NCBI RefSeq assembly: GCF_003149085.1
Contig: NZ_QGDT01000015.1
Location: 1-64,000 of the forward strand
Length of the DNA: 64,000 nucleotides
Source of the DNA: Dyadobacter jejuensis
Lineage (GTDB): Bacteria > Bacteroidota > Bacteroidia > Cytophagales > Spirosomataceae
Direction of reading: 5' to 3'
Below, piece by piece: positions 36,501-44,703 of this stretch (the first letter of the stretch is position 1; every line of letters begins with the position of its first letter). The position numbers and the translations under genes are program-made. The notes beneath the pieces are model-generated. The model searched no databases. It was not told where the DNA came from and saw only the letters and a list, made by a program, of their open reading frames with translations.

Positions 36501-36829
36501 CCTTAGTGACCCTCAACGACCCCACCTTCGTAGAGGCAGCGAAGGTATTGGGTGAGAAAATGGCACAAACTGACGATGCCAAAGGTGCCATCGTGGATAC
36601 CTATCGGAAATTGACAGGCCGTAGGCCTAACCAACAGGAACTTGCCATATTACTAAAGCTGAGGGCCGCCGAGCTAGAGAAAATGAAGGCCAAGCCCGAA
36701 AAGACCAAGGGGTGGCTTAACACCGGGCAATACCGGGTCGATACCCGTTTGGACCCCGCCATAGTGGCATCCAATGCCGTAGTGGCCAGTACTATATTGA
36801 ATTCAGACGCTACCATAACGAAAAGATAA
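33569..36829 (+). CDS. DUF1549/DUF1553 protein with N-terminal cytochrome c and LamG-like insert
   Basis: The 1086-residue exported protein has a lipoprotein-like signal (LNACQP), then a planctomycete-type cytochrome c with CFACH at 57-61 (haem attachment Cys57, Cys60, His61). A DUF1549 domain follows (about 165-375) with its second haem-like motif CARCHDHKYDP. A LamG/concanavalin-like domain (about 455-690) is inserted next. The C-terminal DUF1553 domain runs about 755-1020 (HPDNPLTARVAVNRYWQMFFG, RQKTNTPLQALVTLNDPTFVE). These proteins are common in Planctomycetota and some Bacteroidota; their role is unproven but they pair with DUF1501. Its TAA overlaps the ATG of that partner. Confidence 0.9.
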   Translation: MKYNWRISAWPGIGVLFVVLNACQPSLPAEVEVAMETLPERALDYNMDVKPILSDKCFACHGPDEKKQKAGLRLDVAEGAYGELPKNPGKRAIDPGSLRNSEVIRRILSQDPDEVMPTPGSHLTLSDYEKAVLVKWVREGAEYKPHWAFVNPEMPQVPEPKRYGDLVKNPIDQFILSTLEEKELQPSKQADKETLIRRVTLDLTGLPPTLSEIDAFLNDKSENAYEKLVVRLLNSTHYGEQMATNWLDVARFADSHGYTVDRIRDMSPYRDWVIKAFNKNMSYDTFLEWQLAGDLMKGPNEGPPTKEMRIATAFNRNHPQNLEGGIVESEFQTEYVLDRANTVGDGILALSVGCARCHDHKYDPVSQKNYYQLSAFFNNIEEAGQISWDDAMPSPTMLLPTTEQERFMDSIAKVISNLEKSIRVLESQGQPDFEKWISSQAYRKLAAEAMPQAGLQAHFDFDDQELRNKKNQKETAFLTRETGKKEEVALTEGKFGKGALLNGDTWINMGKVGIFNKSEPFTIGVWVNIPKDLKDGVILHKSLAERLYNFRGYHLFIRDGLLEMNLGHVYPSNAITKLSKKPLPSDQWIQLTMTYDGSSRADGLKLYLNGAELDMETKMDQLTKDILFDADKVTQQPGLQIGGWWRGNGFKNGKVDQLLVYNRRLTPYEIRILAQKASWKELASKPATSLSDTEKASLKAYYFSNIYRPIIETQELLKQKRMALASRVEEVQELMVFQESKQPKQAYVRDRGVYDAIGEKVYPNTPERIFRFPENLPKNRLGLAKWMTHPDNPLTARVAVNRYWQMFFGTGIVKTSEDFGNQGELPSHPALLDWLALEFQRTGWDVKRLLKLMVLSATYQQDSRPTKQQLEKDFQNRYLARGPGVRLTAEMMRDNALAASGLLNPEIGGKSIKPYQPDGLWRINGATYVPDTGAVIYKRSLYVIVKRSVPNPTLATFDASARNACTVRRQKTNTPLQALVTLNDPTFVEAAKVLGEKMAQTDDAKGAIVDTYRKLTGRRPNQQELAILLKLRAAELEKMKAKPEKTKGWLNTGQYRVDTRLDPAIVASNAVVASTILNSDATITKR

Positions 36830-38352
36830 TGGGACATCATCACGACGATTTTAGACTGCATACTCCGGAGTTTCGGGAGCTGAACAAGAAGTTGGATAGA
36901 AGGCAATTCCTTACAAAAACTACTTTGGGCTTAGGAGCCATGGCCTTAGGCTCTTTATATGGTGCCAACAAACTCTTCGGAGCCTCCCAGCAAGGGCCAG
37001 TTAAGGCCGCAGGGATGACTTCGGATGCCGACATGCAAGAGGAGATTTTGCGTGCCTTGCCACATTTCGCTCCTAAAGCAAAGCGTGTGGTCTTCCTGTT
37101 TATGAGTGGGGGGCCGTCTCAGTTTGAAACCTTCGATTATAAACCGAAGTTAGCCGATATGTTTGGACAAGACCTACCCGACTCGGTACGGCAAGGGCAA
37201 CGCCTTACCGGCATGAGTGCCAATCAGAGTAGCTTGCCTATAGCACCTTCCATTTACAAATTTGGCCGATATGGCAAATCCAACACCCCCGTAAGTGAAT
37301 TGATGCCTTATACGGCTAAGGTGGTCGACGAACTATGCATTATCAAGTCGCTCTATACCGACGCCATCAACCATGATCCCGCTATCACCTTTTTTCAAAC
37401 GGGAAATCAGCTTCCAGGCCGCCCTTGCATTGGCTCTTGGATAAGCTATGGCCTTGGTAGTGATAACCATAACCTGCCGACTTTTATATCCCTGATATCT
37501 AAAAATGGAAATGGGCAGCCCCTATACTCCAGGCTATGGGGCAGTGGATTTTTGCCCAGTAAATACGAAGGGGTGCAATTTCGAGGAGGAAAGGATCCTG
37601 TCCTGTTTTTGAATAACCCTGAAGGCTATGATGGTGCCGACCGCCAGCAGATGCTACAATATCTTAAAGAACTCAACGACGTACAGCAAAGTGCCTATGC
37701 CGACCCGGAAATTGAGAGCCGCATGGCCCAATATGAAATGGCCTACCGAATGCAAACATCTGTGCCCGAGGTGATGGATGTCAGCAAGGAATCCGAAGAA
37801 GTTTTTGAGCTCTATGGGCCCGATAGCCGCAATCCTGGAACTTATGCCGCCAATTGTCTGCTTGCCAGAAAACTGCTGCAGAAGGATGTGAAGTTCGTTC
37901 AGCTCTACCATCAAGGATGGGACCAGCATGGTGGACTGCCAGGGGGAATTAAAAATCAATGCAAGAACACCGACCAAGGTACTGCAGCACTGATCATGGA
38001 CCTAAAGCGTACGGGCTTGTTGGAGGATACTTTGGTAATATGGGGAGGGGAATTTGGCCGAACCGTGTATTCTCAGGGCCAGCTGACGCCCACCAACTAT
38101 GGCCGCGACCATCACCCGCGTTGTTTTACGATGTGGATGGCCGGTGCCGGTGTTAAGCCAGGAATTTCCTTTGGAGAGACCGACGATTTTAGCTATAATA
38201 TTACTCAAAACCCGGTCCATGTTCATGACTTTCAGGCTACGATGATGCACCTGATGGGTATTGACCACGAGCGGCTTACCTATAAGTTTCAAGGGCGGAG
38301 GTTCCGGCTTACCGATGTTCATGGCCATGTAGTGAAGGATATTCTTTCTTGA
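36829..38352 (+). CDS. DUF1501 family (sulfatase-like fold) protein with twin-arginine signal
   Basis: The 507 residues begin with a twin-arginine signal (DRRQFLTKTTLGLGAMALG, about 23-42). DUF1501 motifs are KRVVFLFMSGGPSQFETFDYKP, DAINHDPAITFFQTGNQ, QLYHQGWDQHGGL, IWGGEFGRTVYSQG and GRDHHPRCFTMWMAGAGVKPG. They follow the alkaline-phosphatase/sulfatase fold, with His and Asp residues placed for metal binding. The start overlaps the stop of the DUF1549/DUF1553 gene, so the two are coupled and probably act together on a periplasmic substrate. Function of the pair is not established. Confidence 0.93.
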   Translation: MGHHHDDFRLHTPEFRELNKKLDRRQFLTKTTLGLGAMALGSLYGANKLFGASQQGPVKAAGMTSDADMQEEILRALPHFAPKAKRVVFLFMSGGPSQFETFDYKPKLADMFGQDLPDSVRQGQRLTGMSANQSSLPIAPSIYKFGRYGKSNTPVSELMPYTAKVVDELCIIKSLYTDAINHDPAITFFQTGNQLPGRPCIGSWISYGLGSDNHNLPTFISLISKNGNGQPLYSRLWGSGFLPSKYEGVQFRGGKDPVLFLNNPEGYDGADRQQMLQYLKELNDVQQSAYADPEIESRMAQYEMAYRMQTSVPEVMDVSKESEEVFELYGPDSRNPGTYAANCLLARKLLQKDVKFVQLYHQGWDQHGGLPGGIKNQCKNTDQGTAALIMDLKRTGLLEDTLVIWGGEFGRTVYSQGQLTPTNYGRDHHPRCFTMWMAGAGVKPGISFGETDDFSYNITQNPVHVHDFQATMMHLMGIDHERLTYKFQGRRFRLTDVHGHVVKDILS

Positions 38353-38442
38353 TGGTAGTAAAATTCCGATGGCGATCTTTATATTGGGGCCCATAAACCG
38401 ACGTCTGATCGGGTAGGCCGGGCCCTATCCATTGACGAAAAC

Positions 38443-39267
38443 ATGATGAACCACGCATTCTTTACTACCGAAATATCGGATCCTCGCTTCGAAAGTCAGG
38501 GGATTCGCCACATTACAGTAAAATCTAAAAATCTTCCCGGTAGGGGAGATGTCTCCGTTTATGTTCCGAAAGGGATGGAAGCCGAGCGAAATTTGCCCAT
38601 TGTAACCCTCCTGCATGGGGTATATGGGAGCCATTGGGCCTGGTCTATGAAGGCTGGAGTGCATCTCACCTTGCAGGCCATGATTGAGGCCGGCGAGGTG
38701 CAGCCTATGGTTTTGGCGATGCCTTCCGATGCTTTATTTGAGGACGGAAGCGGTTATTTGCCCCATCATAACGCCAATTATGAAGCATGGATTGTGGAGG
38801 ATGTACCGGCCGCCCTCATACAGCTGATCCCCCAAGTTTCGGGGTCTTCGGTACAGTTTATTTCGGGGCTCTCGATGGGTGGTTATGGAGCGCTGCGCTT
38901 AGGGGCCAAGTACCCTACCCAATATAAGGCCTTTTCCGGCCTATCTTCTATCACCCGATTCGAGGAAATAGAATCCTTTTATGAGCCTGGCCGATTTCAA
39001 AGCCTACAGCAAGCGGTAGTGCGCCAGGAGAGTGTGTTGGAGGTGCTATTACGAAACCGCCACCATATTGGACCGTTTCATTTCGACTGCGGGCTCACCG
39101 ACCCATTGATAGCAGCCAATAGGGAGCTGCATCGGGCATTGGATGAATATGGGATTATCCATAGCTATCAGGAAAATCCTGGAAAACATGAATGGAGTTA
39201 TTGGGAAAAATATATTCGAGACAGCTTCCTGTTTTTTAGGGAAAATATGAGGATCGTCAATTCGTAG
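38443..39267 (+). CDS. alpha/beta-hydrolase esterase (esterase D-like)
   Basis: The 274-residue enzyme has the alpha/beta-hydrolase fold: oxyanion segment LLHGVYGS, nucleophile Ser144 in SGLSMGGYGAL, an Asp in FDCGLTDPL and a His in PGKHEWSYW. It resembles the esterase D/tributyrin esterase (PF00756) group, which cleaves small carboxylic esters. No signal peptide is seen. It lies 90 bases after DUF1501 and ahead of a terminator, so it may belong to that operon. The start could be either of the ATGATG pair at 38443. Confidence 0.85.
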   Translation: MMNHAFFTTEISDPRFESQGIRHITVKSKNLPGRGDVSVYVPKGMEAERNLPIVTLLHGVYGSHWAWSMKAGVHLTLQAMIEAGEVQPMVLAMPSDALFEDGSGYLPHHNANYEAWIVEDVPAALIQLIPQVSGSSVQFISGLSMGGYGALRLGAKYPTQYKAFSGLSSITRFEEIESFYEPGRFQSLQQAVVRQESVLEVLLRNRHHIGPFHFDCGLTDPLIAANRELHRALDEYGIIHSYQENPGKHEWSYWEKYIRDSFLFFRENMRIVNS

Positions 39268-39306
39268 GACGGGGTTGTTAATCATCCAATAAGGGCTATA
39301 TATAAG

Positions 39307-39341
39307 AAAGGAGGCTTGAGATGATTGCTCTAGCCTCCTTT
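39307..39341. terminator. terminator between convergent genes
   Basis: AAAGGAGGCT at 39307-39316 pairs with AGCCTCCTTT at 39332-39341 around 15 bases. It lies between the esterase (plus) and DJ-1 (minus) genes. Confidence 0.7.
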
Positions 39342-39379
39342 AGCTTTGTAATCCCTAAAAGAATGGGGGAGTTACCTTG

Positions 39380-40057
39380 TTATTTTAATAATGCTAGCAA
39401 TTTATGCGCTACCAACTCCGACGATGCCGGGTTTTGACCGGTAATCAGGTTGCCATCTTGAAGGGCATAAGCCTGCCAGTCGGTTCCCTTGCTGTAAATG
39501 CCTCCATGGCTCTGGAGCATGTCCTCTACCAGGAAAGGCACCACAGTAGTGAGCTGTACTGCTTTCTCTTCGCTGTTGCTGAAGCCGGTCACCTTCTTTC
39601 CGTTTACCAGGGCTGAGCCATCACTAGCTTTCACCGCTTTCAAGGCCGCAGGAGCGTGGCATACGAAGGCGATGGGTTTGCCCTGTTCGTTAAAAGATTC
39701 GATGAGCCGGATAGAATCTGAGTCTTGAGCTAAGTCCCATAAGGGTCCATGGCCTCCAGGGTAAAATACGGCGTCATAATCGCTGGCGTTGATATTGGTC
39801 AGTAGCTTGGTATTCTTGATTTTCTCCTGGGCATCGGTATCGGCCTTGAAGCGTTCCGTAGCCGCTGTGCTGGCCGATGGGGTGTCGCTGCTTGGGTCGA
39901 TGGGGGCAGCACCACCTTTAGGGGTCGCCAAGGTGATGTCCACGCCTTCGTCTAGTAAGGTGTAGTAAGGGCTAGCGAATTCTTCGACCCAAAATCCGGT
40001 TTTCTTTCCTGTATCCCCCAGTTGATCGTGGGAGGTTAATACAAATAATACTTTCAT
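39380..40057 (-). CDS. DJ-1/PfpI family protein (Hsp31-like)
   Basis: The 225-residue protein has the type 1 glutamine amidotransferase-like fold: nucleophile-elbow Cys133 in FVCHAPAALK, GGHGPLWDLAQD upstream and an acidic residue in EEFASPYY. The arrangement is closest to Hsp31/YDR533C-like glyoxalase III or deglycase proteins that act on methylglyoxal. It is the last gene of the TetR-headed minus-strand operon, which fits a role in carbonyl stress. Confidence 0.88.
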   Translation of the reverse strand: MKVLFVLTSHDQLGDTGKKTGFWVEEFASPYYTLLDEGVDITLATPKGGAAPIDPSSDTPSASTAATERFKADTDAQEKIKNTKLLTNINASDYDAVFYPGGHGPLWDLAQDSDSIRLIESFNEQGKPIAFVCHAPAALKAVKASDGSALVNGKKVTGFSNSEEKAVQLTTVVPFLVEDMLQSHGGIYSKGTDWQAYALQDGNLITGQNPASSELVAHKLLALLK

Positions 40058-40134
40058 AACGGTTTCCTATTGATATCTGATGAAAATGTTCTAGGTCCTG
40101 GTTTCACTTTGAAAGGCCTGGTTCTTAATTGAAA

Positions 40135-41295
40135 TTAAGCGTAGCTCATTTCAACAATTTTTTCTATATCGGCCGGACTTAACGCTCCTCGCTCTCCAAG
40201 GCCGGTCCATCCGCGAAGTGTGAAACGCTTGGCAATGGCTTGAGCCGTTCCGCCGTAGGAATCTGTATAGGCGGCCAAAGTGGTGTCAATGCCTAAGGAT
40301 TGAAAGAAGGCTACCATCTTTTCGATTCCCGCTGCTGCCCGCTCTTCAACACTGCCTTCCGTGATGTTCCATATACGCTCGGCAAATTGGGCTAATTTTT
40401 CCTTTTTGGACTCCAGATTATAGCGGTAATGGCTTGGGGCGATGATGGCCAGGGTTCTGGCATGATCGATCCCATACATGGCCGTCAGCTCATGACCCAT
40501 CGCATGAACGGCCCAGTCCGAAGGGACTCCTTGCTGAATGAGCCCGTTGAGGGCCATGGTACAGCTCCACATAAAGTTGGATGCGGCCTGATAATCGCTA
40601 GGGTCTTTTAGGATGGCGGGGGCTACGTCAATCAAGGTTTGAAGAATACTTTCGGCAAACCGATCCTGTAGAAGGGCCCCAATGGGGTAAGTCATATATT
40701 GCTCCAGTACATGGGTAAAAGCGTCGGCAATGCCATTGGCCAGTTGACGTTGGGGAATGGAGCGCACCACCTCGGGGTCTAGTATCGAGAATACTGGAAA
40801 AAGTCCTGGGCCTCCCATAGCCAGCTTCTCCTTGGTTTCCGCACGGGTGATTACCGAGCCAGAGTTCATTTCAGAACCGGTAGCCGGAAGGGTAAGCACC
40901 GTGCCGAAGGGAAGGCCTGCTAGGACTGGCTTTCTGTCGGTAAGCAGGCTCCACGGCTCTCCGGCATAGGAGGCCGCTGCCGAAAGAAATTTGGTGCCAT
41001 CTATCACCGATCCGCCCCCAACGGCCAATAAAAAGGTGATTTTCTCTTTTTTTATAATCTCTAACGCTTCCATCAGGATGGCATATTCCGGATTGGCAGG
41101 GATGCCTCCAAATTCTACCACTTCATAGTCGGCTAAGCCCTTTTTAACCTGATCGTATATTCCGTTCGATTTGATGCTCCCGCCTCCATAAAGCATCAGT
41201 ATTTTGGCGTTATTGGGAAGTTCTTTCGCCAAAGAAGCGATTTGATTCTTACCAAAGATGATTTTTGTGGGATTCTTATATAGGAAGTTGTTCAT
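40135..41295 (-). CDS. iron-containing alcohol dehydrogenase
   Basis: The 386-residue enzyme has the group III ADH fold: nucleotide-binding LAVGGGSVIDGTKFL, LPATGSEMNSGSVIT, and metal ligands in NGIADAFTHVLEQYM and VHAMGHELTAMYGIDHARTLAI. It resembles NADPH-dependent YqhD/butanol dehydrogenases that reduce aldehydes. Its place between an MDR reductase and a DJ-1 protein supports aldehyde detoxification. Its promoter side holds three 18-nt tandem copies (41354-41407). Confidence 0.93.
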   Translation of the reverse strand: MNNFLYKNPTKIIFGKNQIASLAKELPNNAKILMLYGGGSIKSNGIYDQVKKGLADYEVVEFGGIPANPEYAILMEALEIIKKEKITFLLAVGGGSVIDGTKFLSAAASYAGEPWSLLTDRKPVLAGLPFGTVLTLPATGSEMNSGSVITRAETKEKLAMGGPGLFPVFSILDPEVVRSIPQRQLANGIADAFTHVLEQYMTYPIGALLQDRFAESILQTLIDVAPAILKDPSDYQAASNFMWSCTMALNGLIQQGVPSDWAVHAMGHELTAMYGIDHARTLAIIAPSHYRYNLESKKEKLAQFAERIWNITEGSVEERAAAGIEKMVAFFQSLGIDTTLAAYTDSYGGTAQAIAKRFTLRGWTGLGERGALSPADIEKIVEMSYA

Positions 41296-41353
41296 AACTG
41301 CTATTTATTGAGGGTATTCGAATTAGAATACCGGGTACACTTAAGTGACGTTT

Positions 41354-41407
41354 GTTGATGAAGTGTAGGTGGTTGATGAAGTGATGTTTGTTGATGAAAT
41401 GCAGTGA
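41354..41407. repeat. three tandem 18-nt copies
   Basis: Copies start at 41354, 41372 and 41390, each beginning GTTGATGAAGTG (the third has one change). A partial copy precedes them at 41343-41353. They sit between the MDR and ADH genes. Confidence 0.85.
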
Positions 41408-41417
41408 ATGGCTTAGG

Positions 41418-42422
41418 TTAGTCTACCTTAACGACCATCTTACCCTTATTGCCTCCCGAAAACAAATCGATAAATGCCTGTGGGATATTTTCAAATCCTT
41501 CTTTTATGGTTTCGGTTTGTTTTATTTTTCCTTCCTGGAGCCATTGGGCGATCTGTTGGACGGAACTGGGGAATTTTTCTGCAAAATCGCTGAGAATAAA
41601 CCCTTGCATCAGGGCACTTCTCTTGATAAGGTTGGTTTCTACCCTAGGTCCCATCGGTACGGAGGTTTCGTTGTACACCGAAATGGATCCGCAAAGGACG
41701 ATTCGTGCGAGGCGGTTGATATGCGCATATACCGCATCCGAAATGGAGCCCCCTACATTATCGAAATATACATCCACACCATCGGGACAGGCCTTTCCGA
41801 TGGCCTCGGTGATGTCGGAGGTGCTGTTATAGTTCAGTACCTCGTCGAAGCCGAGTTTTTCCTTTAGGTATTGTACTTTTTCGTCGGAACCGGCAATACC
41901 GACCACCCTACAGCCTATGATCTTGGCGACCTGCCCTACGATGCTACCTACGGCTCCTGCCGCTCCCGATACGACCACCGTTTCTCCGGCCTTAGGCTTT
42001 CCAATCTCCATCAGTCCCAAATGGGCGGTGAGTCCGGTGAGTCCTAACACGCCTAAGTAAGCCGAGGGTGAAGCTATTGTGGCGTCCACTTTGGTTAGAC
42101 CTTTGCCGTCCGATACTTGGTATTCGGCCCATTGGAGCATACCGTTGACGTACTGGCCTACTGGAAACTTATCGTTATGAGAGGCTACTACCTCGGCAAT
42201 AATCCCAGAAGCCAAGGGCTGTCCTACCTCAAATGGAGGGATATAGGACTTGGCTGTTGTCATCCTCCCCCGTAGATAGGGGTCCACAGATACGTATTTG
42301 GCCTTCAGTAGTACCTCTCCCTCTTTGGGTTCTGGCTGTGCTTGATTTTCAAATTTGAAATTGGCGTTGGTAGGGGTCCCTTCGGGACGGCTATCTAAAA
42401 CGATTACTCGATTATTATTCAT
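41418..42422 (-). CDS. zinc-independent MDR NADP-dependent oxidoreductase
   Basis: The 334-residue enzyme has the leukotriene B4 dehydrogenase/CurA-like MDR pattern: VSVDPYLRGRM, a Rossmann motif VSGAAGAVGSIVGQVAK, GIAGSDEKVQYLKEKLGFD and VDVYFDNVGGSISDA. It lacks the zinc-binding Cys cluster. Members reduce alkenal or enone double bonds with NADPH. It lies 6 bases after the Ohr gene in the same operon. Confidence 0.92.
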   Translation of the reverse strand: MNNNRVIVLDSRPEGTPTNANFKFENQAQPEPKEGEVLLKAKYVSVDPYLRGRMTTAKSYIPPFEVGQPLASGIIAEVVASHNDKFPVGQYVNGMLQWAEYQVSDGKGLTKVDATIASPSAYLGVLGLTGLTAHLGLMEIGKPKAGETVVVSGAAGAVGSIVGQVAKIIGCRVVGIAGSDEKVQYLKEKLGFDEVLNYNSTSDITEAIGKACPDGVDVYFDNVGGSISDAVYAHINRLARIVLCGSISVYNETSVPMGPRVETNLIKRSALMQGFILSDFAEKFPSSVQQIAQWLQEGKIKQTETIKEGFENIPQAFIDLFSGGNKGKMVVKVD

Positions 42423-42428
42423 AGTTCG

Positions 42429-42845
42429 TTAAATTAAGGTAATTTGTACTTCAATATTGCCCCGTGTAGCGTTGGAGTAGGGGCATACCTGATGTGCTGT
42501 TTCCAGCAATTTTTGGGCCAGCTCCCTATCTATGTTCGGGATAGAGACTTGCAGCGTCACGCCCAACATAAATCCGCCGGCATCGTTTGGGCCTATACTC
42601 ACCCTCGCCGTTACCTCCGTATCTTGTAACTTTACCTTCTGAGAGCGGGCTACATGGTTTAAGGCGCTGTCGAAGCAGGCCGCATATCCTGCGGCGAACA
42701 ACTGTTCGGGATTGGTATAGGCTCCGCCCTTTCCTCCCATCTCCTTAGGGATCTCGGTGCGAAGATCCAGTACTCCGTCGGTGGTGCTTACTTTTCCTTC
42801 TCTGCCTCCTGTGGCTGTGGCTTGCGCCGTATATAGGGTTTTCAT
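42429..42845 (-). CDS. Ohr/OsmC-type organic hydroperoxide resistance protein
   Basis: From the ATG at 42845 the protein has 138 residues, starting MKTLYTAQATATGGREGKVS. The two reactive cysteines are Cys57 in AAGYAACFDSAL and Cys121 in HQVCPYSNATRGN, the Ohr signature. It reduces organic peroxides in the cytoplasm with lipoylated partners. An in-frame ATG 33 bases upstream adds a hydrophobic lead without family support. A candidate TetR site lies 26-41 bases before the start. Confidence 0.93.
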   Translation of the reverse strand: MKTLYTAQATATGGREGKVSTTDGVLDLRTEIPKEMGGKGGAYTNPEQLFAAGYAACFDSALNHVARSQKVKLQDTEVTARVSIGPNDAGGFMLGVTLQVSIPNIDRELAQKLLETAHQVCPYSNATRGNIEVQITLI

Positions 42846-42870
42846 AGAATTAATTAAAATTAAATAATAA

Positions 42871-42886
42871 ATGAACATTCATTCAT
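42871..42886. promoter_or_regulatory. candidate TetR operator, copy 1
   Basis: ATGAACATTCATTCAT, with ATGAA/TTCAT arms around six bases, lies between the TetR stop and the Ohr start. It matches copy 2 (43601-43616) at 14 of 16 positions. Confidence 0.55.
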
Positions 42887-42902
42887 TTATATAACACAGA
42901 TA

Positions 42903-43475
42903 TTATTTTTTAATTCCATCCCAGGTCAAATTAAATGCTTCTTCGAGTTGGGTGGAGGTGATTTCGAAGTCGCCTTTTTGGTGGACGCTAATCAGAAAGG
43001 AAAGCGGGTGTACGGTATAGGCATAGAGCAGATAGGGGGATATATCCTTAATAACCCCTTCCTGCTGTCCGCGCGTCCACAGGTCCAGTAGGGGTTGCAG
43101 GTGCAGCAAGCCTTGTTGTTTACTTTTTTGGTCGATCATGGGGGTGATATCGCATTGAGACAAAAACATGGCTTCGTCGAGATGATTCAGCTTGTAGCTG
43201 GCAATATTATGCCATATCGCTTCAAATCCCTTTTTTACGGGTTTTTGTGGGTCATAATCGGCGAAGGCGTGCTGGCTGAAATTGGCCTTGACAGTCAGGT
43301 AAAGCTGATTGATCAAGTCCTGTTTGTTTTCGAAATAGAGGTAGATCGTCGCAGGGGCGACCTTGGCCAATTTGGCTATTTTGGCCATGGGGGCATCATG
43401 AAAGCCCTTGTTATTGACCAAATAGAGGGTGGCTTCCAGTAATGCTGATTTTTTGTCTGTGATTTTTTCTTTCAT
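42903..43475 (-). CDS. TetR-family transcriptional regulator
   Basis: The 190 residues start with the TetR helix-turn-helix (DKKSALLEATLYLVNNKGFHDAPMAKIAKLAKVAPATIYLYFENKQDL, about 6-55); the rest is a ligand-binding helical domain. It is the first gene of the minus-strand operon with Ohr, MDR reductase, ADH and DJ-1, and most likely represses it. Two matching palindromes, at 43601-43616 upstream of its own start and 42871-42886 before ohr, are candidate binding sites. The ligand is unknown. Confidence 0.92.
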   Translation of the reverse strand: MKEKITDKKSALLEATLYLVNNKGFHDAPMAKIAKLAKVAPATIYLYFENKQDLINQLYLTVKANFSQHAFADYDPQKPVKKGFEAIWHNIASYKLNHLDEAMFLSQCDITPMIDQKSKQQGLLHLQPLLDLWTRGQQEGVIKDISPYLLYAYTVHPLSFLISVHQKGDFEITSTQLEEAFNLTWDGIKK

Positions 43476-43582
43476 GATGAGGTTGTTGTGTTTCTCCTTT
43501 ATCCATGGGTTTTATCTGCCCATAAGCGGCCGACTGAGCAGGAGGGTCTGTCGAAAAGTATCTCTTTGCTAGGGGATTATAC

Positions 43583-43590
43583 CAAATATA
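43583..43590 (-). promoter_or_regulatory. candidate -7 element of the tetR promoter
   Basis: On the minus strand this reads TATATTTG, matching TAnnTTTG. The operator copy at 43601-43616 lies where the -33 region would be. Confidence 0.45.
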
Positions 43591-43600
43591 ATGAAAATTA

Positions 43601-43616
43601 ATGAATATTCGTTCAT
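43601..43616. promoter_or_regulatory. candidate TetR operator, copy 2
   Basis: ATGAATATTCGTTCAT shares the ATGAAyATTCrTTCAT pattern of copy 1 at 42871-42886 and would overlap the -33 region of tetR, as expected for autorepression. Confidence 0.55.
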
Positions 43617-43970
43617 TTTATGGGCTTTTAAGGTTTGGCTACAGTTAAATGAAGTCTTTTGGGCTTGGATTGTGATATGTGAATAATCCAATTACTAAGA
43701 AGCAGGAACAAGGAAATATTGGCGGGGTGGTATGCTGTCTTTATAATCTATAATTTTTAAGAAAATTTATTTTTAACAGGCTGGAAATTTTACTTTATTT
43801 ATATATTTATTTCGTTTTTAAAGAAAATTGCCGAATTTTATGGGTAGCAAGAGGTTCTTGTAGCTCCACGCCACCTGTTTCCGGTAATAGATTCGGGCTT
43901 TGTGGATGGTTATTACCAGTCGGTTTAGTATTTTAAATGCAATAATAGTTTTAATCCTTCGATTCAGTAG

Positions 43971-44552
43971 ATGTATAGCCAAGAGGATAACGATACAGAT
44001 TTTATTCAGCATTTGACCTTGACGGAGGAGCATGTTTTTAAAGACATCTATGACCGCTATTGGCAAAAAATGTATAGACTTGCTCAGACTAAGGTGGGCC
44101 ATTCAGAGAACGCTAAGGAAATAGTGCAAGAAATATTTCTGGATCTTTGGCAACGTCGTAAGGAGGTAGAAATTAGGGAAATTGAAAGGTACTTATTTAC
44201 TTCCGTTAAGTATAAGGTCTTAGATTATATCAAGCAAGAGATACTCCGGAAAAGATATATCGATTTTGTTGTGACAAATGATTCAGATATCGATTGTGAT
44301 TCCGAGCAAAAAATTGCCTTTAAAGAATTAAGTACCGAAATCGCTACAGGAATAAATCAGCTTCCAGAGAAGACGAAAATTATTTTTGAAATGAGTCGGA
44401 TGCAGTTTAAGTCAGCCGAAGAAATCTCCAACGTTTTGAATATCTCCACGCGCACGGTGGAGTATCATATTACACAAGGACTCAGACTTCTACGTATTTA
44501 TTTGAAAGATTATATCGTAATTTCTTTTTTTTATTTCTGTAATTTATACTAG
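43971..44552 (+). CDS. ECF sigma factor (FecI-like)
   Basis: The 193-residue protein has sigma-70 region 2 (HVFKDIYDRYWQKMYRLAQT and AKEIVQEIFLDLWQRR, about 20-70) and region 4 (LPEKTKIIFEMSRMQFKSAEEISNVLNISTRTVEYHITQGLRLL, about 130-175). No other domain is present. It heads a sigma/anti-sigma/SusC(STN)/SusD array, so it should activate the SusCD pair when substrate binds. Confidence 0.93.
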   Translation: MYSQEDNDTDFIQHLTLTEEHVFKDIYDRYWQKMYRLAQTKVGHSENAKEIVQEIFLDLWQRRKEVEIREIERYLFTSVKYKVLDYIKQEILRKRYIDFVVTNDSDIDCDSEQKIAFKELSTEIATGINQLPEKTKIIFEMSRMQFKSAEEISNVLNISTRTVEYHITQGLRLLRIYLKDYIVISFFYFCNLY

Positions 44553-44703
44553 CGAAAGTTGAAATTAAATATTTTAAATAATCTTGTATCGAAAAGTATC
44601 GATTTGTATAAATATTTAAAGATTATCTAAAATCATTTGCGGTGTAAGGGCATTTGATCTACTTATTAGCTGTATATCGTAGCTAACAAGTAGAAAGAAT
44701 ATC

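Larger units (their letters stand above)
43476..43970. other. divergent intergenic region between tetR and the ECF sigma gene
   Basis: This stretch of about 495 bases holds a candidate tetR promoter and operator (43583-43616). The remaining 350 bases are AT-rich, and I see no gene or clear promoter for the sigma factor. Confidence 0.5.
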
